Shown here one piece after another: positions 33,253 through 45,252 of a stretch of 64,000 bases of DNA. The notes beneath the pieces are model-generated. The model ran no database searches and had not been told where the DNA came from. It saw only the letters and a program-made list of their open reading frames with translations. Within the stretch, counting starts at the first letter, position 1. Every line of letters starts with the position of its first letter. Made by a program: the position numbers and the translations under genes. The stretch is from Adenophora triphylla var. japonica. Taxonomy: Eukaryota; Streptophyta; Magnoliopsida; Asterales; Campanulaceae. The stretch is taken from assembly GCA_022495995.1 (NCBI GenBank), contig JAFEMH010000341.1, positions 496,001 through 560,000 of the forward strand, in the 5' to 3' direction.

Positions 33253-35236
33253 TATATATTTTTAATTTAATATTTATAATTTATGTTATGGAATTTGTTT
33301 TTTTTTTCATTTAAGCAAAACTATTCAATTTGTTTAAAAAAATTATAAAACTTTGAAAATATGTTAAAAAATTGAAGATGAAATAAAAAACAAGAATTAA
33401 TTTGAGAAACTCACGTGAAATACAAATTTAAAATGCAAACGCAAATAAAAATACATTTAGCAAAAATACAAATTCAAATAAAAAATACAAATAGAGATGC
33501 CTTGATTGAACATTTATGGGATGAATATGTGAATTTAGAGAATTAAAGGTTCATATATCATTGTCATGTAACTTAATTTTTCGTTGAAATTGTATTTCGA
33601 ATCATTATATTTTAATTATCTATTTTAATATTTCTTCTGATAAATTTATATTTTAAATTTATTTATTTATAGTTATTAATTGTTTGATTTATGTTTTATG
33701 GCATACTATTTAATATAATGTAATTTGAATAATATCAAATATGATTAATGAAAAATATTTTAATTAAATGAAATAATAAAAATATTCTGAAAAGATTATT
33801 ATTTTGTGCGAAATTTGAAGTAAGTTATCATATAGGTTGAAAGATATTTGATTCTGAAACTACATAATTTTAATGTTTTGATATAATTTTTACATCAAAC
33901 TGTTGCTGCAGATACTCTAACCCATCTTAAAAATAAACACAATGGGACGGGGCACGTGTCTCTGAACTGATTAATAATAAAGGTGGTTGCAAAATAATAA
34001 GCAAGGGCATCATTCAATTCTTGCGCATGATTTATGGTCATCAAATAAAACACGGTAGGTGACTGACAAATGAAAACAGGCCATTTATGTGGGCTGCTTA
34101 ACAACATTGTCAACTCTCCGTTGAAATATTCATTGCCTCCCAAATAAATTTATCTCATTATGTTAGCCAATGTGATTGATTAATTAGTTTGGAGAATTTA
34201 AAACCTTAGCACTCCATCTTTGGTGTAGCGCTTCAACATACATAAAATAGTTGTTATATAGAATATTTTTTTATGTTTTTTGTTTCATTTATAATTATGG
34301 TATTTGCACGTTCTAAATATTTTACATTTTATATTAAAATTTTATAAAATGGTAGTGAATGTTTACGGAAGGAGGGGCGAATCCGTTATTTGGCTAATTT
34401 CATTTTTATGTTTGTGCATGATAAGAAGGGGTTTTATTTTATTTTTCACTATATTTTGTTGAAGGAAAACACTAGTTGCAACTTTTTAAACTATAATTGT
34501 TGATGACTAGCACTTTGGACTAGTAAATAATTTTGATGCTAGTAAGGACATTGGAAACATATTGGGGTTATCCGTTAAATGATTATGATAAATGATGATT
34601 AAGGAAATAATACGAATCAGATTTAATCCAGCAATAAATAGATTGTATTACAGATAATGAGATCAGAAACCACGAGCAAACGACTAGCCGAAATTGTCTC
34701 CGTCTAATTTCCTACGACGTGATGATAAGATAAAGTGTTAAGTTTGTGATAAACTATATTTAACGGCTTAAATCTCAAATAGTGAATATGACATTACCTT
34801 ATTACGTTAGGTGTAGTCTGGTACATATAACGGTGTCATTGGATAGTTAGGAATTCCTTTAATAGTGGAGATAATTTAGGCGTAACAGTTTCCGTGATTG
34901 TAGAATAATGTTACGAATAGAATCGTGGATAGACGCACGTGTTTGTTTGGTCGAGGTCGCCTAAGTATTTGAGGTCAACCTGACCTCATGCCTTGGCTTT
35001 GCAAGGATTGTACAAGTAGATTATCGTACGTCAGACGAATCTAGGTCGGGACCAAGTATGATTTGAAAATTAGCTAGATCGACTGATCTATACTGTTGGG
35101 CCATTGGAGATATAATAGTTGGATTGGCGCATTCACTAGACGTGCCTTTGTAATGGTTGACAAGTTGGGCATCATATGTTTGGTCTGGTCCATCACTTTT
35201 ATTCCGTTCATTAGCCCCCAACTTCTGGAGTTTCAG
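33253..35236. other. AT-rich unassigned DNA
   Basis: No gene or repeat family I recognise. The longest frames (33895-34143 and 35021-35251, both minus) show no family features and I do not call them genes. Confidence 0.4.
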
Positions 35237-35423
35237 CATTGGTGGTTGCATCAGTGTTAGCCTTCATTGGAATTAGAGGGCCATTGATCACGCACTCCAC
35301 CAGCATTTCATCTATAGTTTCCAAATGAATAAGCATTCGGCACTTTCAGATGTCAAAGTGGTCTTCGTCCAAGATTGGAATGTGTGAATAGTTAACAGTA
35401 GTCATTGTCTTTGTATTTGCCAT
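35237..35423 (-). pseudogene. Start of a copia gag, truncated
   Basis: From ATG at 35423 the frame reads NYSHIPILDEDHFD, one TGA where Trp is usual, then MLIHLETIDEML, VINGPLIPM, the standard N-terminus of a Sirevirus-type gag. It is lost after about 60 codons. It lies 3' of the copia LTR, behind a PBS, and so belongs to a second element body that shared this LTR. Confidence 0.75.
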
Positions 35424-35479
35424 ATCGAATCGGCACACAAGCTGTTAAGCTTGAAAAACAGTAGTTTTAAAATGTGTAA

Positions 35480-35491
35480 GCTCTGATACCA
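35480..35491 (-). other. Copia primer-binding site, initiator tRNA-Met
   Basis: TGGTATCAGAGC on the minus strand, two bases after the LTR end. It is the standard plant copia PBS. Confidence 0.9.
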
Positions 35492-35493
35492 CT

Positions 35494-36945
35494 TGTTGAT
35501 CCCAAAGGTGGCAACAAGGGTGAAAATACAGCTAGAGGGGGGGTGAATAGCTGTTTGAAAATTTTCGCCCTCTTTTAAAAACTAAACCTCTTGCTTACAA
35601 AATCCTCTTGCAGTTGATAATAGACTGCAAGTGATGATGTAAAATGCACAACAGAATAATAGAGTGTAAAGCGGTTTTAGAGGCGGTTTGTAAAATGCGG
35701 TTTTGATATGCGATTTTGGTAAGAGCAATTTTACAAACACGTGTATTTTTGACAATGTTAACTCCAAATACTATTTCACAATAATGGATAACTAAAATAA
35801 GATTAAACAGAGATAGAGATAAATAATTAGTAATCATAGGAAATATAAATGCAGAAATATAAGAACACGTGATTTGGAGTGGTTCAATCGATAAACGATC
35901 TACGTCCACTACCAAGATGGTTAGTCTTGGATTTCTAAGAGAGATTTTATATTAAGTATTTGAGAGATTACAAAGTACAATAAAATCTTTTCTATGAAGA
36001 ACAAATCCTAGACTATAACCAGTGTATCTCAAATGAATAAACTATGTGTTTAAACAAGTGAGATGTGTGTGTGTGTTCAAGATCAAGGCTCTTTAAATCT
36101 GAGAGACGTAGAGCTCAATGATTCTTGAATGTGTTAAGGCTTGATTTCTGGGCTGGGGAATATTTCTTGAAGGTTGAAGATGAAGATTCAAAGGACTTAG
36201 AATTTACGGCGAGCTTCAACTTCTTATGAACACAAAGAATTTCTCAATTTTTCAAGCAATCTTCAAATGGTGAAGATTAGGGGTATTTATACCCAAGCAT
36301 CAAGAAACTAGCCGTTGGATACGGCATTTGTAAGGGACAGTCCTTGATGCAATCCCATTGGTCCACAAAGAACTACTTTTGTCCTTTGGGCTGTTGTTGC
36401 AGGAAAAGCTGATCAGGCTTCAGCTGCAATCAAGGTAGTTAGGACATCTGTCACCTTTTTAAGATCCTTGCAGATCTTGTCTGAAAAGTAGTCACGTGAC
36501 AAGATATGGTAGTTGAGTTGATATTGCTGACGTGGATTCCAACGGTCAAAAGAGTTCACTTCAAGTAGCCAATCATTGGGGCGGTTCTGGGGTCAAGCGG
36601 TTTGACATGAAAGCGGTTCCACCAGAAGAAGGATTTCCAAGAGTGCGGTTTGCACCTTGGTAATCAAGCGGTTTCGAGATGAAGGGAATCACAAGGCAAA
36701 AGGCGGTTACGCAGCGGTTTTAGAAGAGCGGTTCTGAAACCCTTGAAACTGCAATCCTAAGATCCAATGATTCTTGTGCCAGTCTTCAAGCCTAAATTTA
36801 ACCTATTCTATAAAATGGACTTAGCTAAAAATTTGAAGTCTAAGATTCATTACATAGGGTCCTAAAGTCCGTAAAATAAATAGGAGGTTATGGTATCAAT
36901 CAAATCTAATACAAAATAGGAGGGTTAAAATATGCATACCCAACA
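35494..36945 (-). repeat. Copia (Sirevirus-like) LTR
   Basis: 1452 bp, starts TGTTGGGTATGC at 36945 and ends GATCAACA at 35494 on the minus strand. A PPT lies on its upstream side and a PBS on its downstream side, so it acts as 3' LTR of element C and as 5' LTR of another body. Eight GCGGTT hexamers (plus strand) lie within 36581-36733. Confidence 0.9.
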
Positions 36946-37481
36946 ATCTCCCCCTATTTGATTGATGCCATTACCTACTACAACAAAAGCAAACATTATA
37001 CTTGGTAAAAACATGTCCATAAGAATTAACATGGTAAGTCATGTCCCAAGTCAATGCACACACTAGCTTAAGCTATAGATTTCTATACTTTTGAAAGATT
37101 GAAAAACTTACAATTTGAAGAGTATAGAAATGCATTCAGTGCACTTAACAAGTATGAGTTTAAGTTCAAAGTGCAGTTTAAACTGAATGTTTAAACATCA
37201 ATTCAAAAGAGTGATTTTTAATATGAAAAATATTTGAATGAGGTTTAAGACCTTAAGCGGTTTCATTGTTCTACAAACAAGCAGTTTGATATGAACAAGG
37301 TTTTGGAACCATGATGCAATTTCCATTAATTCCTAAGATGATTACAAGTACAGGAATGAAGGAAAATTACAAGGTTACAAAAAGCAAAAATGAAGTAAGT
37401 TGGACAAACGAAAATACAAAGAAAGTGCGGTCCAAACTTACCAAAAGGAGTTCACCAAAAAAATTTCAAGGAAAAAACGGT
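36946..37481 (-). other. 3' untranslated region and polypurine tract of C
   Basis: The tract AAATAGGGGGAGAT (minus strand, ending at 36946) directly precedes the LTR. It primes plus-strand DNA synthesis. No other feature is seen up to the stop codon of the env-like gene. Confidence 0.8.
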
Positions 37482-37793
37482 TTACTGCTGAGGCGGCTTG
37501 TTCACTTCATGCTCAGCAACACTTGGCCCAGCTCTTGATTGGTCTGGTGCAAACGCTTTCCTCAGTCTTCTAACTTCCTCTTCGGTTCTGGTGAGAGTTG
37601 ACTCTAGCTTCTTCAAAGCATTAACAGAGTGGGCAGAAGTAGAATTTGTGGCACCAACCGCTTTGGTGTTTTCCACAAGATTGTCTCTGATAGTATCCAG
37701 CTGAACATGGAGGGAAGAGTAAAGGGAATTGAAGATGGTGTGCACTTCTTCCTGAACAGCAGCAGTCTGAGCTTGAATGGCTTGTTCCATTGG
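37482..37793 (-). pseudogene. Env-like gene of C, C-terminal part
   Basis: About 100 codons, helical with heptad-like spacing (LDTIRDNLVENTKAV, ALKKLESTLTRTEEEVRRL), ending in TAG/TAA-type stop at 37482-37484. It is the end of the gene whose main part lies at 55991-58586; element D separates the two. The 5 bp ATTGG at the break is duplicated. Confidence 0.75.
37789..37793. repeat. Target-site duplication of element D (left, ATTGG)
   Basis: ATTGG directly left of the D LTR, repeated at 55991-55995. Confidence 0.93.
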
Positions 37794-39399
37794 TGTGGAT
37801 GTGTGCCCAAAATTTTTGTTTATTGGAATTCACGCGAGTTTGAAGACATCCGAGTTATTTGAAAAACGGAGTCGCCACGCCATTTTGATTACCTCAAAAC
37901 TTTGAAAAAAAGGTTTTATGGGTTCGGAGGTTAAGTTACCCCTTGGGAAGAACGTTTGGCGTTCACCCAAAGTGCCTTGCCGGAGCAAGTCTCCCTAGAT
38001 TTCATTAATCGTGTTTGCTTGCGTGCTTTCTTTGTGTGCATGTGTTTGAAAATAAGGGGGGGGAATGTCCCAAGTTATCTTCCGGACGTACAAACCATTT
38101 GTTGGTTGTCGCTCGGGATTCCTTGGAATTTATGTATTTGGGATTATGATCCCGTCCTCATCTTATGACTTATGATCATCGCATTTTTAAGCCTTGGGAC
38201 CCTCGGGACTTGCGTGATCGAGAGAATGACTCTCTTTTGGGTCAAAGATGAGGTTCTTTAGGAAGGAATGTCCTTAGCCCATCAATCCTACGCCTTAAGA
38301 CGGTCGAGCTCGTATAAAGGCTTCATACTCATTCTTAAGCGATAATCGGAGATATAGGGTTCAAGGTTATCCTTTTCCTAAAGAAATCATGAACCTTTAA
38401 TGGAAGGAACGATGCAAAGATGAGAACTTTTACACCGGTCCGTTCCAAGGTTGGGGGAAAGGGGAAATGCATGATAAAAAAAATGACTCTTTAATGAAAA
38501 GATGACATTTTGGTTTTAGCAAATGATGCTTTTTGATTGAAAGAAATGATCTTTATGCAAATGATGCATAAAGATTTGATTTTTATGCAAATGATGCATT
38601 GAAAAAAAAGGGTTTTGATGCAAAGGATGCATTTTCATTGAAAAAGATTTGATCTTTATATGCAAATGATGCATAAAGATGACATTTTTATTGGAAAATA
38701 GGGATTTTAGGTGCAAAGGATGCACCTTTATGAAAAAGACTACATTTTTATGACAAATGAAGTCTTAATGCATGCAAAGGGGAAAGGGGGTGATAAAGAT
38801 ATGATCTTTATGAATAAATGCCAAGTCCCAAGCAAGATATATGAATGCAATGAGCAAGTATATCAATTAAAATGCAAGGTTAGGGCGTGCGAGGTTACCA
38901 ATCGTTTCCTTCGCTTCTTCGGACGGAGCTAGGAGGAGAGGTTCTTCTTGGGTCTTCAAGGAGGAGGGAGATGGCTTCTTGAGCTTCTTCTTCACCTTCT
39001 TGGACTTCCAGCAGCTCCTTGGGGGATCTTCTTCGTATTATGAGAGTATTATGCTTCTTGTTGATGATTAAAATGGGTAGAGGAGGGCTCTATTTATAGG
39101 CGATGCTGGATAAGGCTAATGAAGCCGTGCGGCTGCAGGCCCTTTGCAAATGAGGCCGTGCGGTCTTATCCACAATGACTCAGCATTCTAGAACCATGCA
39201 AGGTGGCATCATTCTAGAAGCTTCTCCCTAATTAAGAAAAACGTGTTTCTTAATTAGGAAGGCTCCCTTCAGCCCTTAATTTTAAATTTGGGTGTTCCGG
39301 GACATTTCCTAACACTAGGAAGGTCAGGGAATTACCGGGAAATTTACCGAAATGTCGGGAAAATTAGCTTAGGAAGGCATGAGCCAGTTGGGTACTTAC
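37794..39399 (-). repeat. 3' LTR of element D
   Basis: Differs from 54386-55990 at only a few positions up to about 39270, then more densely over the last 120 bp. The terminal base of the TGTAAG start is lost (TTAC-G instead of TTACA-G on the plus strand). The hairpin (37941-37971) and PBS-core copy (37868-37877) are present. Confidence 0.93.
39091..39164 (-). promoter_or_regulatory. Promoter elements of the D 3' LTR
   Basis: GCCGTGCGGC (39124-39133) and GCCGTGCGGT (39155-39164), 31 bp apart, with CTATAAATA on the minus strand at 39091-39099. It has the same layout as B. The 5' LTR copies are at 55711-55720 and 55742-55751. Confidence 0.7.
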
Positions 39400-39890
39400 G
39401 AAGCCCCTCGGCAACGTCACTTGCAAGGCGAGTGGGGTTGTCGATAGAAAAGGATCCGATGCGGCGAATGCCGAGACGGATTGGGTGACCAAGGTGGTCG
39501 AGTGGCTGAACCTTTTGGAAGGCTACCTACGTATCCCGGAGGAATCAAGCCAGGCCGTAGTTCGGAATTAGGATCCGCTGGGGGAGGAAGAAGAGAAAAT
39601 GACCTAGGAGGTCAAGCAATTGATCCTACTGGGGACATGCTAGGAGTGACCCAGGTGGTCGAATATTTGAACTTCTATGAGGGGGCGCTTTATCACTGAG
39701 GAGTGACAAAGAAACAGGGTGACCAAAGTGGTCGAATGGCTGGACCTTTTATAAAAGGCTACCTACGTATCCCGGAGGAATCAAGCCTTGATCGTAGTTC
39801 AAGCATCACTAGATAGTTAGGAACGATGTCTAGGATCCTTGAGATTTTGACAATTCGGAGGCTGTCACCTGAGGAAGCTAGAGCTTACGG
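39400..39890. repeat. Degenerate repeats next to the D 3' LTR
   Basis: Two to three diverged copies of the unit with GGCTACCTACGTATCCCGGA, matching 19322-19978 of B in reverse. Single GTCACC(T/C)-containing units flank the tandem array. Confidence 0.6.
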
Positions 39891-39892
39891 CA

Positions 39893-40280
39893 CTATCTCT
39901 TTATGACGGGGATAGAGGTAACTTAAGTTGGGAAACTTGAGCGTACGTCACTATTCGCGGATAGAGGTAGCACAAGTTGAAATGACTTGGGCATACGTCA
40001 CTATTCGCGGATAGAGGTAGCACAAGTTGGAATGACTTGGGCATACGTCACTATTCGCGGATAGAGGTAGCGCAAGTTGGAATGACTTGGGCATACGTCA
40101 CTATTCGCGGATAGAGGTAGCACAAGTTGGAATGACTTGGGCATGCGTCACTATTCGCGGATAGAGGTAGCACAAGTTGGAATGACTTGGGCATACGTCA
40201 CTATTCGCGGATAGAGGTAGCACAAGTTGGAATGACTTGGGCATACGTCACTATTCGCGGATAGAGGTAGCACAAGTTTA
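39893..40280. repeat. 50-bp tandem array of D
   Basis: Seven to eight units of 50 bp, core GGGCATACGTCACTATTCGC and GGATAGAGGTAGCACAAGTT. Units are nearly identical to each other, more so than in B. It occupies the same place as B's 49-bp array. Confidence 0.95.
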
Positions 40281-40482
40281 GAGTTCTGACAATTCGGAGG
40301 TTGTCACCTAGTGTTATCCCGTTATAACGGAATTAACGGAGGCGGCGGGAATAAAGCTTGATTGCTAAAGAGATAAGGGATATTTTCTGAAAAGATGTTA
40401 TCTTGGTTAAAAGATAACGGAAAGTGCATGCCCAGGCGGAAGGTCCAGGGCGGGATTGTAATTTATGCTCGGAGCGAATGAA

Positions 40483-40625
40483 GCCGCCCGGCATGAGATG
40501 GAGAAAAAGAAGCCGTACGGCTAGAAGCCTGTTTTTTCCAGATTATTTAAAATCAGGTTTTGAACGGGCATTGGGCACTTGTTGCCGCCCACTTCAGCCG
40601 AGAGAGAGAGAAGAGAGAGAGAGAA
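40483..40625 (+). promoter_or_regulatory. Probable promoter of the D PMD gene
   Basis: GCCGCCCGGC (40483-40492) and GCCGTACGGC (40512-40521), 29 bp apart; TTATTTAAAATC follows (about 40542) and then a GA-rich 5' UTR at about 40601-40625, before the ATG at 40667. Confidence 0.6.
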
Positions 40626-40666
40626 TTTCGAAATTCTTCAACCCTTTTGCTTCCCTTTGATTTGAA

Positions 40667-43224
40667 ATGGATCCGGAGGGCAATCCCATACCAAGGCAAG
40701 CGAGGAGAAACATCTCGGCGGCCGCGAGAAGGAGGAGGAAGGAGCTCGTGAGGACGGAGAGGAAGTATGACTTCCTTACGCCTCCATCGGAGCTTTACCC
40801 GGGGAGGAGGGAGCACAAATCAACGAACCCGCGATCGGTTGGGGTAAGCATTCTCATTTTGCTCAAATCCGATGATTTTGCTTGAATTTTTGAATGATTT
40901 AGGGCTTGACCCAAACTTAGGAATTTTCTAGGATTTTTGAATGATTTTGAGATGCATGAACAACCTATGAGGCTAAGAATATGCAATGTGCAATTTTATT
41001 TGATGAAAAATATGAGAATGACTCACTTTTTTCTCGCAAAATGAAGTAAGAATTTTTTTCAAAATATGAGACGGAGTTCTTGCCTTGTGCTAGAACTAGG
41101 TCAAAATTCTGATTTTCAATGAGAAAACATGATTTTGGAAGATGAAAATGATTCATGCATGCCATTTTTGAAAAATAATGCTTATGTGCGAAAAATTGTG
41201 ATTTTGTGCTTTAGGAAAGCAATGACGCGTTTCAAGTGATGAAAGACACGTTTTTTATGCAAAAGTTATGCTAGAAAAACTTTTATGAATGCTTTTCTTT
41301 TGAAAATATGTGCACTTTTGAATATATGCATGCTTTTTGAAATGATATGAAGGGTCGACGCTTCTTTTGATGTGCTTGTCTACGGGAGAACAAGTCTAGA
41401 GGACCGTCGGAGATAGCGGTCAAGCTTTGGCGAGAGGATGCCGGATTTTGAGAAGGATGGGGCAAATCCCAAGCCGGTGAGGGCTACGGCTTGGATGCAT
41501 TTGTAGAGGCCATTGGTAGGGGTGTCCACATCACCTCTAAGAGCAAGGGCTTGGTCCAGGCCCTATCTCGAGTTACGGTGGGGACGGTACACATAGCTTT
41601 CACAGAGGCGGGGAGGGCGACGGTGACTCCTGCCGATTTCACCGCTATTACGGGCTTACGGTTCACGGAGGCCCGTGACTTGGAGAGACCATATTGCTGG
41701 CGAGGAGTTTCGGGCTTTGGTAGGATTCGAGGCGATTCCGAAGGGGCCGGGATGGAGACACGGAATGTCGAGGTGGCGATTCGAGACTAGCATGCGAGAA
41801 TTTTCTTGCTAATGATGTGACCGCCCCACCGGCTGGCTAGAGCATTCATATGGTTGATGCTATCAGTCACCATCTTCGCCAGTGCAGGACGATAGCTATG
41901 ACTTGCCTCCTCGACTCTCTGGAGGATGTGGATGGGATAGGGACGGTCTCTTGGGGCGAGGCCGGATTGGCGGAGCTCTACTTCTCGTTGGACATGTACG
42001 GTCGGAACAAGGCCGCTTCGATGGGCTGCTTTTCTTTTGCCCTTGAGGTAGTCTCCTTTTTTCTTTTCTCTTTTCTGTCTTGAGACTTTTATGAGAGAGA
42101 AAATGACCTTTTGATGTTTTGAACATGCGGGCTGGTTTTGCGAGGTGATCGGGTTCTTCCCTTGGAACCCAGCGAGTGATGTCACCATCTTCCCTGCTAT
42201 GGTTATTTGGAGGAGATGCGAGAGATAAATTCACGGGGAAGACCCGGATTACCTTCGACTACAAAATGGTGAGGCCGGTCATCAATAGGGATGGGCACGA
42301 CGGAGTGGACTTCTACCCACAGGGCGAGGTATCCGAGAGATTTTCTTTGGGAGATGCTATAGAGGTGACGAGGCGAGAGGAGGTGGCTTACGGGCGACAT
42401 GTGATGTCATCTACTTGGGGGACCGCTTCTCGAGACGGCATGGTCATGTTCCCCACTAGATGCCATTACTCCTTCGACCCTCCCGGCCACGGATGCCGCG
42501 GCCCGAGGGCGGCCGAGAGGATGAGATTGCTAGGTACCGGGCGGCGTAGGCTGCGGAGGAGTACTTCGACATGGACACCCCCTACGCTGTGTTCGTGGAG
42601 CGGCGCACGAGGACGCCACGAAGGCTAGTGAAGGCGGCGGTCACTCGGGGATATGGGGAGGATGAGCCTGCGGCCGCCGATCCCTCCTGCACATCTGTCC
42701 TATGTGGTCCATGGAGTGCCGAGGAGGATGAGGATACTGTCCCCGATGCTAGGGAGCCCCGGTACACCTTGCCGCTGATAGCACCGTAAGTGTACTCTTA
42801 GGAGTCTTATTCCCTTTTTAGCTTTCAGATTTTACGCTTTTTGCTATTTTAAGATTTTACGAGATTTTCTTTTTTTTTTTCGGGTTCCGGCTCGCACCTA
42901 TGATTGGTCGGGCGAGAATAGGGGCTGGAAGGACATGTGCCGGTCTCTTCGAGGAAGGCGCTGCGCTTCGAAGGCGGCGGATGCACAGAGCACAGGCGCA
43001 AGAGACGGCATGTCGGGGCACGGCGTCTACCTCATCGGCCTCGGAGTACTCTTCCCGGTGCTATGCCTCGGGGCGGGGACCCAACGCCGACATTCGGGAG
43101 CATTGGCTGAGTATGGGCACGATAATGTCCATCTATCGATGTGAGCGACCGGGGAGGACACGATGAGGAGGCTAGCATCTACGAGCCGAGCAGCGATGAA
43201 GATGAAGAAGAATCGGAGGCCTAA
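40667..43224 (+). pseudogene. Antisense plant mobile domain (PMD) gene of D
   Basis: Exon 1 (40667-40843, 59 codons) is almost the same as in B, with AARRRRKELVRTERKYD and a GTAAGC donor. The exon 2 region (about 41390-42047) has the altered PMD core and ends at CCTTGAG-GTAGTC. The exon 3 region starts about 42131 (GCTGGTTTTGCGAGGTGAT), and the exon 4 region about 42884, ending acidic (SSDEDEEESEA) at TAA 43222-43224. At all three expected acceptors the AG found in A and B is GG here (CTACGG, CATGCGG, TTTCGG). Many single-base gains and losses also break the frame. The order and strand match A and B. Confidence 0.72.
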
Positions 43225-43656
43225 GAGGTCTCTAGAATAGATTTGGAACAAAAACAAACAATTTACAATTTTTATGCACACTTCGTTTATTTTTTGCTTT
43301 ATTTGGGCGCCGATGGGGCGAAAACATTGTATTTATGTTTTAATTGCTTTTCTAATTCATGCTTTTTCAATTTGCATATTATCGAGCCTTGGGCGACTTT
43401 TTTGCTTGGAATTGGGGGTGAAAGCGGGCCAAAATGATTTATAATGGTGTATAAATGCTTGAATGGCTTGGATATGTTTTTGTACGAGGTTTTGGTTGAA
43501 AAAGTGGGGTGAAAACTCCCTTGGGCAGCAACTTTGGTTCTTTGCAGAATTTCTGCGAGAGGGCTAATGTAGCCGTGCGGCATGGCCTTGAGGGCAAATG
43601 TAGCCGTGCGGCTAACGATTACTGTCGAGTGGTTATTTTACGAATAAAAGCATGGC
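43225..43656 (+). promoter_or_regulatory. Spacer and probable promoter of the D DUF7745-like gene
   Basis: GCCGTGCGGC occurs at 43572-43581 and again at 43603-43612, 31 bp apart. An AT-rich GAATAAAAGC (about 43630) follows about 20 bp downstream and could serve as TATA. The start codon is at 43749. Confidence 0.55.
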
Positions 43657-43748
43657 TTGGCCATTTCATTTCATTTTCACTCTAGACTTGCCCCAATTGT
43701 TCCCGAGCATATTTTGGACCTAAAAGCACCATCTTTGATCACTTTGCG

Positions 43749-45252
43749 ATGGAGAATCCCGTTAGATTGCAAAGGGAGAGCAGAGACCATTTTCTATCCG
43801 GTCTTCAATCTTGGGCGAGATATAACTTCCAAAATCACAAGGGGCTGCTTGATTCTTCCTTCAAGATCAAGTCTTTATGGCATTTGAGGGATCTCCCGCC
43901 CGATTGGGATACGTTGAGAGCCGCGGCAAAGTTACAGGATGTCCGGAGACATGTTTCTTGCTTTTCTTACAACGAAATCGTCCCAACGCACGAAGACTTG
44001 AGCCTTGATTGGGGGTCCAGAGATTGAGGCTATATCTATTCCGCTGATCGGAGACGTGCGGTGACGGTAAAGCTTGCATCTTTTCTGCAGATTCCTTTGG
44101 GAGAGGCCGAGAGGATGATGGTAGCCCGGATAGGATTGACCTTTCGATATCCGGGCGAGTTTGGGTCTCCGGATATGGCTGCGACCACGGTGGCTATGGA
44201 TGCTTTCATTCTTTGCGTATTCTCTATTTTGTTCCTTCTTGAGTCCGTGGGGATGCTGTCATAGTGGTCTCTTGGACATGGTCGAGGCTGCGAGTGGGGA
44301 AGGATATGGTCCCGTGGTTTTGGGAGAGACATTTCATGGGATTGATAGGATGGCTCGGGAGACCGTTTCATGAGGTCAGGAGTCAGGCTATGTTGACTTC
44401 TGTGGCTGCGGGGAGAGGCTCGGGGCTTTGCACGGGGCTTTGCCGACTCGGTGCCCTTGGGTGATTTCTCGGAGAGGTGCACCTAGGCGGCGAGGAACGG
44501 GGTAGGCGGGAGGCGATGATGGCTAGGCTATCCACTTCGGACATCCGTTGGTGGATACCACATTGGAGGTTGCGGACGGGGAGGATATTTCGGGAGTCTT
44601 ATCTTTGTGAGGGTTCCGAGATTACAGCTGGTCGTCCTTCTACATACCTGCTTGGTATCCGAGGCGGTTTGGGGCTTTACGGGAGCCATTGAGTGATTGG
44701 GGAGGACATCCAGGACCATGGAGGTGGTGTCATTGGACATGAGAGATCCGGCCGGCTTCTCTTTCTTCTCGAGGGCTTGGACACATCTTGCTTTCCCACC
44801 CGGGGCTATCTTCGGGAGCGAGGAAGAGCACCATCTTGACCACTTGTCTACTTGGGTGGTATGAGAGGGATATGGGAGCGACTCGGGTTATCTTGGAGGA
44901 TAGACGTCGAGCTTTATTGGGAGGCGGCGTGACTCGAGTAGGACTACGAGGGAGGCTGAGGCTAAGGCGAGTTGCCATAACCAATCGAGGTGACTTGGTC
45001 GGGGATATGGAGGCTCGGTACAAGAGGTTGTCAGAGGTCGCTCCTTTGGCGAGGCTCGAGAGGGAGGAGGTGCGGACTCGTGCTCGTATAGAGAGAGCGC
45101 TCATTGACACGGGGTTGGTAGAGGCTCCGGTGAGGATACCGAGAGGTCGGGATGAGGGATACCTGACATTATTAAGAAGAAAAGGAAGAAGACTCGACGA
45201 GGCCGAGGAAAAGGGAAGAAGGCTGAAGAAGACTCGGCGAATGACGGTATGA
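43749..45252 (+). pseudogene. DUF7745-like antisense gene of D
   Basis: The start MENPVRLQRESRDHFLSG is followed by LPPDWDTLRAAAK and FSYNEIVPTHED. Further blocks (VAMDAFILCVFSILF; WWIPHWRLRTGR) are recognisable in other frames. The last 155 codons (44788-45252) are open and end in a lysine/arginine-rich tail. At least four frameshifts. Same gene as in A and B. Confidence 0.7.

Noticed and set aside
33895..34143. Minus-strand ORF as a host gene
   Set aside because: No family features, no splice or promoter context, in AT-rich DNA; most likely chance.
35021..35251. Minus-strand ORF following the copia gag start
   Set aside because: It is in another frame from the gag start and has no gag-like sequence; the join is probably a truncation.
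38516..38725. ORFs rich in Met-His-His-Leu in the D LTRs (also 55106-55315)
   Set aside because: They arise from the ATGCAAATGATGCA-type simple repeats of the LTR.
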